DNA of 64,000 nt. Origin: Phytophthora sp. 'mugwort' (lineage: Eukaryota; Oomycota; Peronosporomycetes; Peronosporales; Peronosporaceae). Position 1 is the first letter of the stretch; each line of letters begins with the position of its first letter. The DNA is taken from contig JAUCEF010000013.1 in assembly GCA_033558025.1 (NCBI GenBank), forward strand, positions 179,001-243,000, read 5' to 3'. Made by a program: the position numbers and the translations under genes. This document shows, in pieces, positions 31,108 through 42,074 of this stretch. The notes beneath the pieces were generated by a model. The model was not told where the DNA came from. It worked only from the letters and a program-made list of their open reading frames with translations, and searched no databases.

Positions 31108-32594
31108 TCATTTTGTCATATTTAATTTAAATAATAGCTTCCATGACCACATCACATTGTGGAAGCGCGGCTGTAGTCGAAGCTTCTTTTGCCTTCTTGA
31201 TCTTGGACACCTTCTTGATCTTGGGTACCTTCTTTTGGGGTTGGTTGTTTTCTTAGGCTTTGTAGGCGGTTCTGCGATCGCATCGAGCGCTTTTTGGGTT
31301 AGTAGACGACTAGAAACTGTTGCTGTCTTCCGCGCACGCTTTTTGGATGGCGGTAACACAAGAACTTCTCTCGGCACTGCTTCCTTGATACGAAGCCGCG
31401 AAGCTAGCTTGGTCGTCTCCGGGGTACCGTTGCGGGTGATGTTATCGATGCAGGCATCCATCCGAGCCTTGGAAGGTGAGAAGAGACCGCATCCACCAAA
31501 CCCCGCCTTGATATTATCACCCATCTTGCACGTCAGCCACGCTGCGCATGCCATGCTGATAGCTTCCGCTTTGTCAACAGAGTTGCAGCCAGTCTCACCC
31601 ATTTAAATCTCGGTCAGGCAACGTAGCTTGGATTTGAACGACGAAAACACTGCAACATCAAGCGGCTATAGCAACTGAGTAGCGTTAGATGGAAGCAAAA
31701 GCAAGAGGACCCCAAGCCGTTCCGCCTCGAGGACGGTTTCTAGCGAATCGTGAGATGAGGACCCGTCCATAGTTAACCGCATTGGTCTCTAAACATGGTC
31801 CGGAACGCTCGCCACAAGAAGCGCAGCCACAAGATGAACAGAAACCCATTCATATCCCGGAGCTGGAAGTAGTCACAGCAGCTCCTGGCACAGCACAGCC
31901 GTTGAGTATTTCAAGGTTGACCGTTGACCCCGGCAGCACGAACACATGAACCCCGAGGCGCTGCCGCATGCTACCAGCGTAAGATGAAAATTGACTGCGA
32001 CTTCTTGGTGCCAAACATTTGTTGACCCTCGGACAGCGACGACACGATTGGAACCCCTTGTTTGTTTAAAATGCCGTCTCGTCAATGTTGAAGACGCGCG
32101 ATGCGTCTAGCTTGTTCTCGACCACGGTCTTGATCATTGTGTTGAACAGCAATGTCACGTCGTCGTTGGCCACAGAATTGCGGCCTTGCTCATAGCTTGA
32201 GCTGTCCTTGTGGTGAGAACGGGGTTTCGAGCCATAAAACGACGGTACCAACCTCCACCAACACGTTGGCCCGTGGTCATGGAACTGATGGTGCCGGCCT
32301 TGTAAATGGTCTCCTTGCGGCTAGCGGGGTGGCCCACCATCTGGCGCCCGACAATCCACTCCACCAAGCATGTTTCCGCTGAAGGCGGCAGCAAAGGAGC
32401 TGGTCCGCTGCGAACATGTGGACGAAATATACCCACCTCCCTTCGCAACCCACTTGCTAAGGGTGCATTTCCGAATATGGGTATCAGCACTGATAGCACG
32501 AGCATCTTCACCAGCGAGAAACTTATACAGTTATTGAGGCACCTAAAGGGCGCTTCACAGCATCGTTGAGATCTTCGATCGTATACGCGGGCAT
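31108..32594 (-). pseudogene. Pogo/jerky-type transposase, broken (element 30343-32821)
   Basis: Starts MPAYTIEDLNDAVKRPLGAS at 32594 (psq-type helix-turn-helix), followed in a shifted frame by PLASGLRREVGIFRPH and a CENP-B-like region ending GWYRRFMARNP near 32230. The DDE core shows FNIDETAF (about 32068), LTMDGSSSHDSL (about 31780) and LDVAVFSSFKSKL (about 31670). The tail MGETGCNSVDKAEAIS with AGFGGCGLFSPSKARM matches the usual C-terminal GxxGLxP region, and the protein ends in a Lys/Arg-rich stretch. Stops just before PLDVAV and before MGE, plus frameshifts, make it inactive. The DNA-binding and catalytic parts keep their normal order. Confidence 0.75.
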
Positions 32595-33221
32595 GGTGAT
32601 AGTGGGTGGAATAGTGGTGGATGTAGTAGTTGGGGCCTTTAATGGAAATTGGTGACTGGATTTGACGGGAAATGTGTCTTGATCGAATACATTTTGAAGG
32701 GTTTTACGGTTGGCAGAGCTGATAGACTTTCTACCAATAGTTACTAATTAGATTTTTCCATTTTCTAATTGGCTGAAACATGAGTGGCACAAAACTGGTC
32801 GAGTGCACGAAACTGGCACGGTACTTAAATAAATAATGACGAAAATTACTTTCGATCGCATGTTACGCGAAGATGGGCCCGTCGCAGACAGGGTCAACAT
32901 CAGCCTGGGTGATTCAAAATACTACAGGTATAAATGAATAGAAGAAGCTATATACCTAAAGTATCATAAACTGGTTATTGTGTATATTTACTTTTATTAA
33001 TATTTTAGAACAACCAGTCCACATAAATTACCGAGAGCTGGGATTTGTACACATATGCACGGTTATCGAATATCAAAATCCGTTTTAATTGTCCCAAAAG
33101 TCTATTCATGTAAGCTGGAACTCTTCTAGGCATACCTGCTAAACCTTAAAATCATGAAAGCTGGAAAATTCCATGACGCTGAAAATAAATTTCAGAGAAT
33201 ATGCCAAGAATAGGGGTCATA

Positions 33222-33935
33222 ATTAATAAAGCTGCCGCTGAAATCGCATGCGATTTCGACTCGAAATGCCATGCGATTTTAGGGCAAATGACATGCCATT
33301 TCGAAATCACCAACCTCCAGAGGTGGGCGATTTAACGAAATAGCACATACGGTTTGCAAACAATGAACTGAGCTACTCTAATTCTCTACTCTGTCGTGCT
33401 CTATCCTGCCATCCCACGGCAGTCCAGGGAGAAAATCCTGGTTGCAGTTGCAGCACCAGCTCCAGCTGGGCTGCAGGTCGAGATCTGTTTTTGAAGTATT
33501 TGTGTCGCCGCTGCGGTTGCAGCGTAGTTGCTTTTCGCTTCTCCACCTTCCGTGGCTTCATGGTTTGGACAGCTTGTCTATGACCTTGATATTCAAGATC
33601 CACATCACACTCCTTCACTGTAGACTTGAATGGGAGAACTCAATCCAGTCGTCAAAGGGAGAGTTCCCACCGATGGTTTGGTCGAACTCTAGGATAGCGA
33701 GAACGAGGAGGTATACGACCTCGGCGATTAAAAAATGGTGGTCACTGGTATTTGGCATTGCAACACCCGTGATTGTTCGTTTGGGTTCTTGTCTGGGCGG
33801 TTTTCATGCACAGAATTCTGATACTCCCTGAACGAAACTTCGAAATGGCATGTCATTTGTCCGAAAATCTCATGCCATTTCAGGGCGAAACCGCATGCAA
33901 ACTCCGCGTCAATTTCGTCAATTCTGACACCGCCT
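33222..33935. mobile_element. Long-TIR non-autonomous element (about 0.7 kb)
   Basis: Inverted repeats of at least 65 and perhaps 90 bp, roughly three-quarters identical. The left arm includes GCAAATGACATGCCATTTCG (about 33284) and the right arm its inverted counterpart (33838-33860). The left arm also carries the 18-base palindrome GAAATCGCATGCGATTTC at 33240-33257. Between the arms a minus frame (33373-33618: KECDVDLEYQGHRQAVQTM) suggests a captured or degenerate coding piece. Long TIRs without a transposase fit a Mutator-like or foldback element; the class is not proven. Confidence 0.6.
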
Positions 33936-34160
33936 AATATCTTATAAATCATTTGAAGTACGCACGATTTCGAGGTGCATGCACAATAAGGGAGGGACCC
34001 TATACAACCGTGACAGATTAGATCGGCCACCTCACCTATATTAACTTCAAGTATAATGTACGGAATCGTTGTAGCAAATTCACAGAGGGCTTTGTGCCTC
34101 AGGACATGTGGTGATACCCGCGTGGTGATGTCACGAGAGGCGGAACTGCACGGCTATCTA

Positions 34161-36178
34161 CCGAATTCCTCGATGAGCTGTCCCCCTTAAATTTCCTCGA
34201 AGAGCTGTCCACACAGTCCGGTTTGCTATGCAATGTGATGGGCGAGATTTGAGGAGTCTTCCTCGAAGGGCTGCCCCCCTCGACCAGAATTATATCCAAT
34301 GAGCTTCATTCCGTCTTTTTCGCTGGACTCAAGAGTAAATCGCTGATGGTATGGCTGCTGTGTGTGTACTCTCCTGTTGTGCAATACTGATGTCTCTCTG
34401 TACAGGATGGAGGACCGACGCCGTTAATCCCTGGGGTTGACATCGTAGGCTGTGATGAAGAAGGTGCAGGAAGATGATGCGCTGTCTATGTGGTTTGCAA
34501 CAAGCACCTCAAAGCCGACGACATCGTCGTATTTAGAGGGGAGGCAGTAATTTCGGAGGATGGAGGATTCGAGTACGTCGTCAAGGCGCACGTCAATCGC
34601 TCGGGAGCACAAGCGTGCCATGTGGGCTTCCTGCCGCGTCGGCTTCTGATGGTGAGAGCGTCACACGTGAATAAATTGGCGACTACGGTAGCTGAGGATA
34701 TGTAAAACCGACAATAGTCAAAAACGTCGTCGCTCACAGCGCAACATGGGCATAGTTCGTTGCTTAATGCTAACCGACGTTGAAGAGCAGTTTTAAGCCT
34801 AACTTGCAAAATTAAATCGGACAGTTCTATCTCGTGATCTTCTTCATTATGATCTGCAACTGCATCCGCGGGATCTACACGTTGAGTGTCGGTATTGACT
34901 CCATATCCAATTGAGGCAAATGTCTTGACAATCATATCGCTCGAAATTGATTCCCACGAAGAAAACAAGCCACTCGATAATATCTGCACGTTCTGGGACG
35001 GGTATTTTGGCATTCCCTTGCAAGTTACCCATTTTCAGGATGGTCCACCCATTATATTGGCGTCGACTAGCATCTTTGAGTGGCTTGTTGTTTCCCACGT
35101 CGCAAGGCTGTAGTACACACGTGTAGCCACCTGGAATCACCTCCAGTTCAGTACTAATACTGTTCAGTTTTCTAATAAACGATGACTGCACGTGACACTT
35201 AAACTCGTCCAGCATCAACATTGACGAAAAATGCGATGCCGCATATTGCTTCCACACCTTCTCAAACCTCAGCTTACACCCACACTCATCCATCCTTCCA
35301 TTCTCTTGGCAGCAGCCAAACTCACCAGGCGGAAGGAGTCTGTCAAGACCCTGCTCAATAGTTTCTCCGGGTTTGCATTGAACACGACATAAATAGGAAG
35401 TTTTGTTCCGTCTTGAGCGCAGCTCACACATGCAATCTTCTAGAGTTAGAGCCGCTGCCGCGGATAGACATAGTTCGCGCGTTGACCGGATTGATGGTAG
35501 TACCCGACGTCATCTCAAAGAAGACTGTTGTTTCATCCATATGCACTCGCAATACAAGTGGGGTTCCTTCCAATACCCCCAGGCTCAAAGCGCTCGTTGA
35601 CAGCTTCAACAATTTGACGACGAACATCGTGTAGATGTCCACTGAGGTTTTAACCAACGCGTGTCTTACGCCTGATACTGAGGCGATGACGATGTAGAAA
35701 TAGGTACACCCATTTCCGCATCGTTTTTATGTTGCCCTTCCGAAAGGAGGGATCATCTGATTCGTCGACACTGCTAGCGCATATGTGTTCGTCGCTCGAT
35801 CATCCACGCCGCTAACTCCTCTTCCAGCTCAGTGTCTGCCCGGGCTCGCCCTGCATTTAGCGTCTTGGCCCGACGATTCCTCAGCACACCAGCTTCCAGC
35901 TTTGCCCGCTTCTTTGCCCAGCGTTGGATCTGAGCTGGGTCACGCGGTGTCGTCGTGCTGCAGCTTTCACCGGATGCGTTTCAGCCTCCAGCACGACGAG
36001 AAGCTTCTTCTTCGTACTCACGTAGGCTCTCGCCATGATTTCTCTGAATGGCACGCGGCGTGCGGTCAGGAGCACGTTTAGTTATATCCAATGAGGAGCC
36101 TTCAGCTTGAGCGGGTTTCATCGACAAGCTGTCCCCTTTGGCGTTGTAACACGGGGGGACAGCTCTTCGAGAATTCGG
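34161..36178. mobile_element. Pogo-type element, 2.0 kb, TA-flanked, iterated end motifs
   Basis: Left end CCGAATTCCTCGATGAGCTG and right end, read inward, CCGAATTCTCGAAGAGCTGT both continue into a C run. TA flanks both (34159-34160 and 36179-36180). The core word TCGAAGAGCTGTCC recurs: three times near the left end (about 34170, 34196, 34260) and twice near the right (about 36123, 36158). It encloses one minus-strand transposase gene that nearly fills it. Confidence 0.85.
34486..36036 (-). pseudogene. Pogo-type transposase of element 34161-36178, broken
   Basis: Start ATG at 36036: MARAYVSTKKKLLVVLEAET, then HPVKAAARRHRV, a psq/CENP-B helix-turn-helix, and in shifted frame RRAKTLNAGRARADTELEEE with AAWMIERR. 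The catalytic core follows: LRVHMDETTVFFEM (first Asp, about 35530), MLMLDEFKCHVQSSFI (second Asp, about 35220), PGGYTCVLQPCDVGNNKPLK (third Asp, about 35110). The end ISSDMIVKTFASIGYG lies in the frame closing at 34486. Frame changes near 35000, 35430 and 35850 disable it. Compared with the other pogo copies the VMLDEF and CDVGNNKP forms mark a different lineage. Confidence 0.75.
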
Positions 36179-36666
36179 TAGTCTTTATCGTTTAAAGGGA
36201 TTGTATTATTGAAGTTATATACAGTTGACAATCACGACCGAGGACTAACAGAGCTCAGCCCGATGAGGTTGCTATTTCGGCATTGTTGTATGGAATATGG
36301 TAGCATTCGGGGTGGATTTTTATCCATACATTATGAATAAAAACATTCTAAGAAATTAATGGCCAGTGCTAGCGTCCCAGGTTTTTTTAGTGTTTCGTTT
36401 TTCGTTCATAAAAAATTCGATTGATTCCATCAGGAAGTTATCTGCGACCCCTGTATCGTTAACGCTGGGATATCAGCCTTGCACAACGCAGCTAAAATTG
36501 TCCGTTCTCCTGATAAGCTGATGTGAAGTTATCATTGACAGTGTATCCAGTGCTCGCGCGCCTACCCTAATTGTTGTTGTTGCACTATTAGCTGCGTCGA
36601 TCCCTTACAGTTGGTGTCCTGCATTATTAACAATTCGATGCTGGGGGAAGATATTTTATTCTTAAT

Positions 36667-36951
36667 CGTATTTCGGAACTGACCAAAATGGAACAGGTTT
36701 TAATGCTGTTTATTTATATTGAAATACTTTATGTTTTCGTAGTGAGCGAGTGTGAGGAACGTAGCCATAGCAAACCCGAGCGGCATGTCCGCGAAGCAAG
36801 GTCTCTCGGTATACGTTAGCGGGCCCCGCGACGAGTTTCTTAGCGAACGGACCCGGTGCCGTTTCCACAACTTCTTTTTTTCTTCAGCGGGGGTCTGGGG
36901 GTGCAAACCCAGAAATCTGTTCCGTTTCCTGATCAGTTCCGAAAACGATCA
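36667..36951. repeat. Small inverted-repeat (MITE-like) element
   Basis: TTTCGGAACTGACCAAAATG near 36667 and, inverted near 36951, TTTCGGAACTGATCAGGAAA both lead to GGAACAG. About 285 bp in total. An antisense frame inside (SLRNSSRGPLTYTERPCFAD) may be an old coding piece. Flanking duplication not identified. Confidence 0.45.
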
Positions 36952-38700
36952 ATTTGGAATCTAACAGGGTATGGGGGATGGCTCCCTCTTCGTTTGAGCA
37001 CTAAAGGCATGCAGCTCATGACACTTGCCAAATTGTTTGTTGCTGTTGGATGCAGCATTCAGACAAAATTATATCTGCGTTAATGCCTTTAAGCGGAACA
37101 AATATGCATACATTCATCAAACTGGTCGATATTAAAAAGACGGATACGCATACCACATTAGGATCTGCACTTGTCAGGTTTAGTTGCCTTTATTTCATCT
37201 ATCGATTGAATACTCAAATTCACGTTGTCGCGCGAGTTATAGTGATGACATGTATCCCTCCGTGCGTATAACATCGCTGTGGCGATTGTACATCAGGTAA
37301 ATAAGGAAGGAGTTTGAATCTCTCGGCTAACAGTGTGCTAGCGCATAAACGCACTCGCTTATGCTGACCAATTAGTTAGGTACAAATTAACAGACATCCC
37401 GAACTAGGCATTAATCTAAACTGAGTTTCTTGTGTGGAGAGGTACTTAAATTGGTTTACTAACAATCCAACACCACCCACATACTAACAAAGGCTTGTTG
37501 AAGCATTTCTACCTTGCGGCGACAACTGATAGACCTGTAATGAAACTTTAGCCTGCTCACATTCACAGTGATGTCATCGTATTAAGCATAACATACACCC
37601 TCACTAGCAGACCCATACCTCGTTTTGTTGACGTCCCTGACGTATCTCGATGTGGGCACTGTATGCATCAATGATAGTAATTCCGCTTCAATGGACCGAG
37701 CTTCATACTCTCCCACCCTTCGCTTCTGATTAGGTATTAGGTTGTTCTGCCATCTCACCACCATTCCGTGGACCTGAAATATACCGCCCCGCGAGTGGCT
37801 TCCTTTGTGTTTGTGTCCCCCTCTAGCCGCCGCGTCTCCAATTCCCCGGTCTGAACAGCAGAGCTTTGGATTTCAATTCTCTTACGTTAGGCTGAAAGTA
37901 TGTATGCTTGGTTCCGAGGTTTAATCATAGTTCTCTGATATTTATTTTCAGAGCTAAGACAGGATCGCAGTGGACGTATAAATTTCCAAAACAAGAATAT
38001 CCGGTAAATTATTTCACAGCTCACATACTAGAAAGAGGTTGTATACTAGATTAAATAAGCAAGTACCGTGAACGATACAGGAAGTAATACCCGAAGAAAC
38101 TGATACATTACGTGCATGTTGCCTTTGTCGTCACCCAATCAGAGCGCATGTTGTACGAAGGTAGCGATGGTGACGATAATGTCCGTGTCGGCTAAGATAG
38201 ACGTGAGAGTATTTACTCCATGCAGTAGGAGTTGTTATTTGGCGCTAACTTAGGTAGCTGTGGGGCACTAGAAAACTACGCGTGACGTAAAAGCGCTTAC
38301 CGCATAACAGAACTCATAGTTCGCAACCAATCTGCATCGAAATCGTATGTTTGAGGCTGCAAGAAGAGGAAAACCAAAAATTAGGCTGCATCATCTGCGT
38401 ATAATAGTTCTCTTTCTCCAGAGGGACATGGTACAGGGCGTGGATACGGTACCTAGGTTGCAGATGGGGTCTTGGCGCGAAATTTGATTCTTGTGCGAAT
38501 CTGGCGTGGACACTGCCTAAGTATCCAGCCTAGACGATTGATTTTGGAGAGCTATGAATTATAACCTTCAATTAAAGGTAAAAAACTGCATTTTACTTAT
38601 TAGTGTACTAGCTGGTGATTGGCTAGTCGAACATGCGAACTATGTAGTAGAAGCGGTTAGTTGACGCTATCTTGGGTCCCTATGGATACAAATTGTACAA
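36952..38700. other. Intergenic, no gene seen
   Basis: About 1.7 kb of AT-rich sequence without a supported frame, tRNA or clear repeat. Confidence 0.35.
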
Positions 38701-38721
38701 TACATATTGGTGGCCATCTTG

Positions 38722-38753
38722 AAAATGTTTGCGGCGGTTGCCGCAAACATTTT
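38722..38753. repeat. Perfect 14-bp hairpin
   Basis: AAAATGTTTGCGGC, loop GGTT, then GCCGCAAACATTTT. It lies immediately upstream of the helicase fragment. Confidence 0.85.
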
Positions 38754-38759
38754 TAGCGG

Positions 38760-39010
38760 TTCAGAGGTGTCACCGGTTCCCGGCTTTTGCTCTAACTACT
38801 GGAAAATGTCAAGGTCTTACAGTGAACATAGTGGTTATTGGACCGTTCCGACACCAGACAAGGCGCCAACCTCAACGCTCCTCCTTCTACGTCGCTGTCA
38901 CCCGCGTCAAATCCATGCAGAACATGTTTCTCCAGTCGCTCACTCAGGAATTTCCTAATACTTCAGTCCTTCCCAGCTTGCACTTTGTGAAATACTTTGT
39001 CTTCAGCGAC
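38760..39010 (+). pseudogene. PIF1/Helitron-type helicase C-terminal fragment
   Basis: Short plus frame with the two last motifs of a superfamily 1 helicase: FALTTGKCQGLTVN (usual form TIHKSQGxT) near 38785-38825 and SFYVAVTRVKSM (usual form YVAxSRV) near 38880-38920. The rest of the helicase is absent, so it is a fragment of a PIF1-type gene or a Helitron. The downstream flank (about 39050-39110) has a block GAAAATTTCAGAGC that recurs inverted near 30060-30100. Confidence 0.5.
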
Positions 39011-39173
39011 TTGAGCAAGAGTGATATCATTGCGATCCAAGTAAGATTGAGGATATATAGTCCTGAAAATTTCAGAGCCTCCTCGTGCATCGCGCGACTT
39101 TGTTTTGAAATGGAGGACCGTATATTGCTTTTTTTCTCTCTGAAGCCCCACACTACACGTATTTCAAATTTTA

Positions 39174-40505
39174 ATCGAAGAAATACAAATCGATAATGTT
39201 CAACTTCGGTATTCATTTTATGTGTAGGATCCATGCGCCACAACCCTCTGTCTAGGCGTTGCAAGAGGTGCTGCCCAAAGGCTGCACATCCAGCGACTCG
39301 CACAGTTTGGTGAAGTAGGCGATGCGCTGCTGCTCGTTCGCCTTGTTGGGAGCGTCCGGGCCGCACTCGAGACCTCCGTTAATGATGTCAGTCGATACGG
39401 CGAAGCCGTTGTCACCAGCGACGACGTCGTGGATATTGCGGCCGCCATGCGGAGTCATCCAGTACCAGAGCGCAGTCATCCACGCCACGGCGGAGTCATT
39501 CGCGACGATGTCCGGATTGTTTAGGAGGTCGATGCCGAGGGCTTCGCCGGCATTGTAGTAATTGTAGTTCCATGAGAGCTGGATGGGACCACGGCCGTGG
39601 TAGCGACGGTCAGGAGCACACGGGTAGGTGGTGTTATCACAGTACTGCCACACCGTGTACGTGTTGCGTGCGTACTCCTCGGCTGCCTTGAAGTTGTCGC
39701 TCTCGTGGGCCATCTGGGCCAGGAAAGCGGCTAGCTCGCGCTTGTCGTTCGTGTCGTCACCTGTGTTGGCGAACTCCGTGTACTTGTAGGCGGCGTTGAC
39801 GAGGCCGTTGAAGTTGTAGAGCTCCACGGCGTCCGGAAACACGTTGTGGAAACGTTCCTGGTCGAAGAAGCGAGCAAAATTTGCCGAGGCGGCATCGGCA
39901 GGAGGCGACTGGATCGCTTCATCCGAGCCAGCAGCAGCGACGCTCAGAAGGCCCATTGACGCGATGACTCTGGCGAGCTTCATGGTTGAGTTGGATTGAT
40001 TTAGATACGGGGGTGGGAGGTCACGTGCTTGGATAGAGGTGAGATGGAAAGTGAGGATCGCAACGCGACTCGCATGGCGAACGGCTAATTGTTCGGATAC
40101 GGAAAAGTCGGTGACTTCATTCGTGTCAGTCGGTATCGAGTTCCCACCTCCAAAATAGTTGAAGCCATAAACTTCACCATCCGGGCGTTCGCTCATTTGG
40201 TCAGACGAGTAAACTAAACAAATGGGTTATTTTTTTTACCATAAATCATAATTTATGGTGGGCATGTGAAGTGAAGCGAAGTGAAAACAGTCAATTCTTT
40301 CTCGTCAGCGATGAACGCAAAGCAAAAAAGTCATCAGCTGTACGAGTCTTGAAATATGAGAATGGCCCAATTCAACCCGTTAAGCTGAACTAATAACCTC
40401 GTTCGTAGCCTAATAATCTCGTTCCTTGGAGTTCCGAGGGGGTTACGAATGGAATGACATCTTGTTCCGCGTCCAGTCGTACAAACCGAGTAAGTCCGCG
40501 TCAAT
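39174..40505. repeat. Segmental duplication, parental copy (GH19 locus 2)
   Basis: Counterpart of 26831-28084 plus 29848-29990. Shared blocks include the 3' flank, the GH19 gene, its 5' flank with CTTGGATAGAGGTGAGAT, and AACTAATAACCTCGTTC near 40388 leading into the 3' end of the coiled-coil gene. Confidence 0.8.
39252..39983 (-). CDS. Secreted GH19 chitinase-like protein, copy 2
   Basis: Paralog of the gene at 26915, 243 residues from the ATG at 39983. The frame is open 71 codons further upstream to 40196, but those codons lie in sequence whose duplicate at locus 1 is not open, and the shared signal peptide starts at MKLARVIASMGLLSVAAA. The same catalytic pair is seen in AHESDNFKAAEEY, then YHGRGPIQLSWNYN, WMTALWYWMTPHGG and INGGLECG. 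The Ser/Thr linker is about 12 residues shorter than in copy 1 and the mature domains are nearly identical. Both copies look intact, so both may be expressed. Likely target: chitin or chito-oligosaccharides outside the cell (family knowledge). Confidence 0.92.
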   Translation of the reverse strand: MKLARVIASMGLLSVAAAGSDEAIQSPPADAASANFARFFDQERFHNVFPDAVELYNFNGLVNAAYKYTEFANTGDDTNDKRELAAFLAQMAHESDNFKAAEEYARNTYTVWQYCDNTTYPCAPDRRYHGRGPIQLSWNYNYYNAGEALGIDLLNNPDIVANDSAVAWMTALWYWMTPHGGRNIHDVVAGDNGFAVSTDIINGGLECGPDAPNKANEQQRIAYFTKLCESLDVQPLGSTSCNA

Positions 40506-42074
40506 ACGTGTGAGATGTGAGCCATGTTCTTCTCGAAGACTGCTCACCTCCTTCTGCAGGACTTTGACACCGTCCAAGAGTTTGTGCTGCTCCGCGTCCA
40601 CATGCAAGCTGCAGTGGCTGTTGGAAGCTGCAGCGAGCTCTTTCCGCTTCTGCACGTTGTAAAAAGCCTCGAAGTTAAGTACAGACACCTTCAACGCCTC
40701 AAGTTCGGCGTCCCATGTCGCTTGCGCTCTTTGCAGGCGCTTCGAAAGTTCACTTGGGATCTTCGTGACCATCTGCACCCGTTGGCAACTGTTAGCATTA
40801 GATTAATCGTACAGTCTACTGTCACGCTGGCGCGAAGACACACCTGGTCACAGCAAGTTCGTATGTCTTGCAGTCGGATTTCCATCTCCTTCTTGAGCGC
40901 GTGATGGCTCTTCGCCGCCTCGCGCATACGGTTGGTCAACGCGTCAAACTGCTTCCGGTCTGCTGATCGATAGGTTATCGAGTCCGTTTTCCTGGAGAAC
41001 AAGAGCAGAAGATAAGTTTAGAGTTGGATTTAGCGATGCATTGAGTCGTGTATCGTACACCGCCTCGAGATCTGTTGCCAACTCCTGGAGCTTCAAACTG
41101 ATGCCTAAGTCACCACCTTGCGTGGCATCCATTCGGCTTATACTAGATGTTGCCCCAGGACCCGAGCGCTGGTCTGTGAACGAAGCAGGGAGCTGCGCCT
41201 TCACTGACGCTGGCAGCGCCAACTTCACCTTGAGAAGCTCCTTGTCCAACGCGAACAGTTTGTCGTCTAGGTCGTCGATTTTGGTAGCGTGGTTCCGGAT
41301 TGTCGCGTGCTGCTGGTCGCTGGATCGAGCGACTTCGTTTCGGACGCTAGTCACTGCATCTTCGATGGCATTCAGTCTCTGGGTCACGAACTCCTTTGAC
41401 GCGACAAGCTGCAGCACAGTGAAGACCATCGCGTCAGAAGATAGCAACAGGAGATAATACACTACAGAACATCTTCATCACCTCTTGGTGCAGTAGTCGA
41501 ACCTCTGCCGCGTGTTCATCCTGCACTTCCTGCAGTCTGGTAATCAGCACACCCAGCTCCTGGTCATTGAGCATGACATCTGTCAGACAACGCTCATGTT
41601 CGTTCCAATGCATTCTAGCGCTCACATATCGGTCTGCCGTGGTCTGTTCGTCCAGCTGCTTGACCGCGTTCTCAATACGGCAGTCCACGACGCAGAACTG
41701 CTTCTGCTGCGCCTCCACCTCGTTGAGCTGGTCTTGCAGCGTTTCCAGCAGCTCCTGGGATGCCTCGTCTAGCTGCAATCGGTGCCGCTTCTCCACATGC
41801 AGCGACTGCGGCGGCAATAGCAACAGCGTCAGCCCTACATCAGTACCAAACCCTCCCTAGACGTGGTCTAGAACGACGGGCGCACCTTCACGGCCTCCGC
41901 AAGCTGCTGCACCTGCGGCGCGAGATCCTGCGCCACCGTGCGTAGATTCTGCCGCGTCGTCTGCAGCGCCGCCTCTGCCTTCTCACGCCGGTTGCGCTCG
42001 GCCACGAGGTTGTTGCTGCCACCAAGGATATGCGGCGTCGTCCTACATGGCTTCCTGCCCGGGGTCACCACCAT
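40443..42074 (-). CDS. Coiled-coil protein of unknown function, five exons
   Basis: Gene model on the minus strand: exons 42074-41886, 41805-41482, 41408-41059, 40991-40844 and 40772-40443. Introns are 80, 73, 67 and 71 bp, each GT-AG and phase-consistent. The protein has about 446 residues, nearly all Gln/Glu/Leu-rich helix: AERNRREKAEAALQTTRQN, EASQELLETLQDQLNEVEAQ, LNAIEDAVTSVRNEVARSSD, ALKKEMEIRLQDIRTCCDQ and VSSLREEHGSHLTRIDADLL. I recognise no family; a structural or cytoskeletal role is a guess from the coiled coils. The start is the ATG at 42074; the upstream open stretch begins with GTG. It is divergent from the UBA3 gene, 229 bases away, and its last codons were duplicated with the GH19 locus. 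Confidence 0.75.

Larger units (their letters stand above)
30343..32821. mobile_element. Pogo-type element, 2.5 kb, TA-flanked, with tRNA-like insert
   Basis: Left end CCGTGCCAGTTTCGTGCC (30343-30360) is repeated inverted at the right end, ending 32821. TA is present at both junctions (30341-30342 and 32822-32823). The element encloses a minus-strand transposase pseudogene, plus a tRNA-Met-like sequence in the left non-coding part. Extra GTGCC/GGCAC words next to the ends look like subterminal transposase-binding repeats. Confidence 0.85.

Noticed and set aside
39984..40196. Upstream extension of GH19 copy 2 to an ATG at 40196
   Set aside because: The duplicated flank at locus 1 is not open in this frame, and the signal peptide begins at the shared MKLARV start.
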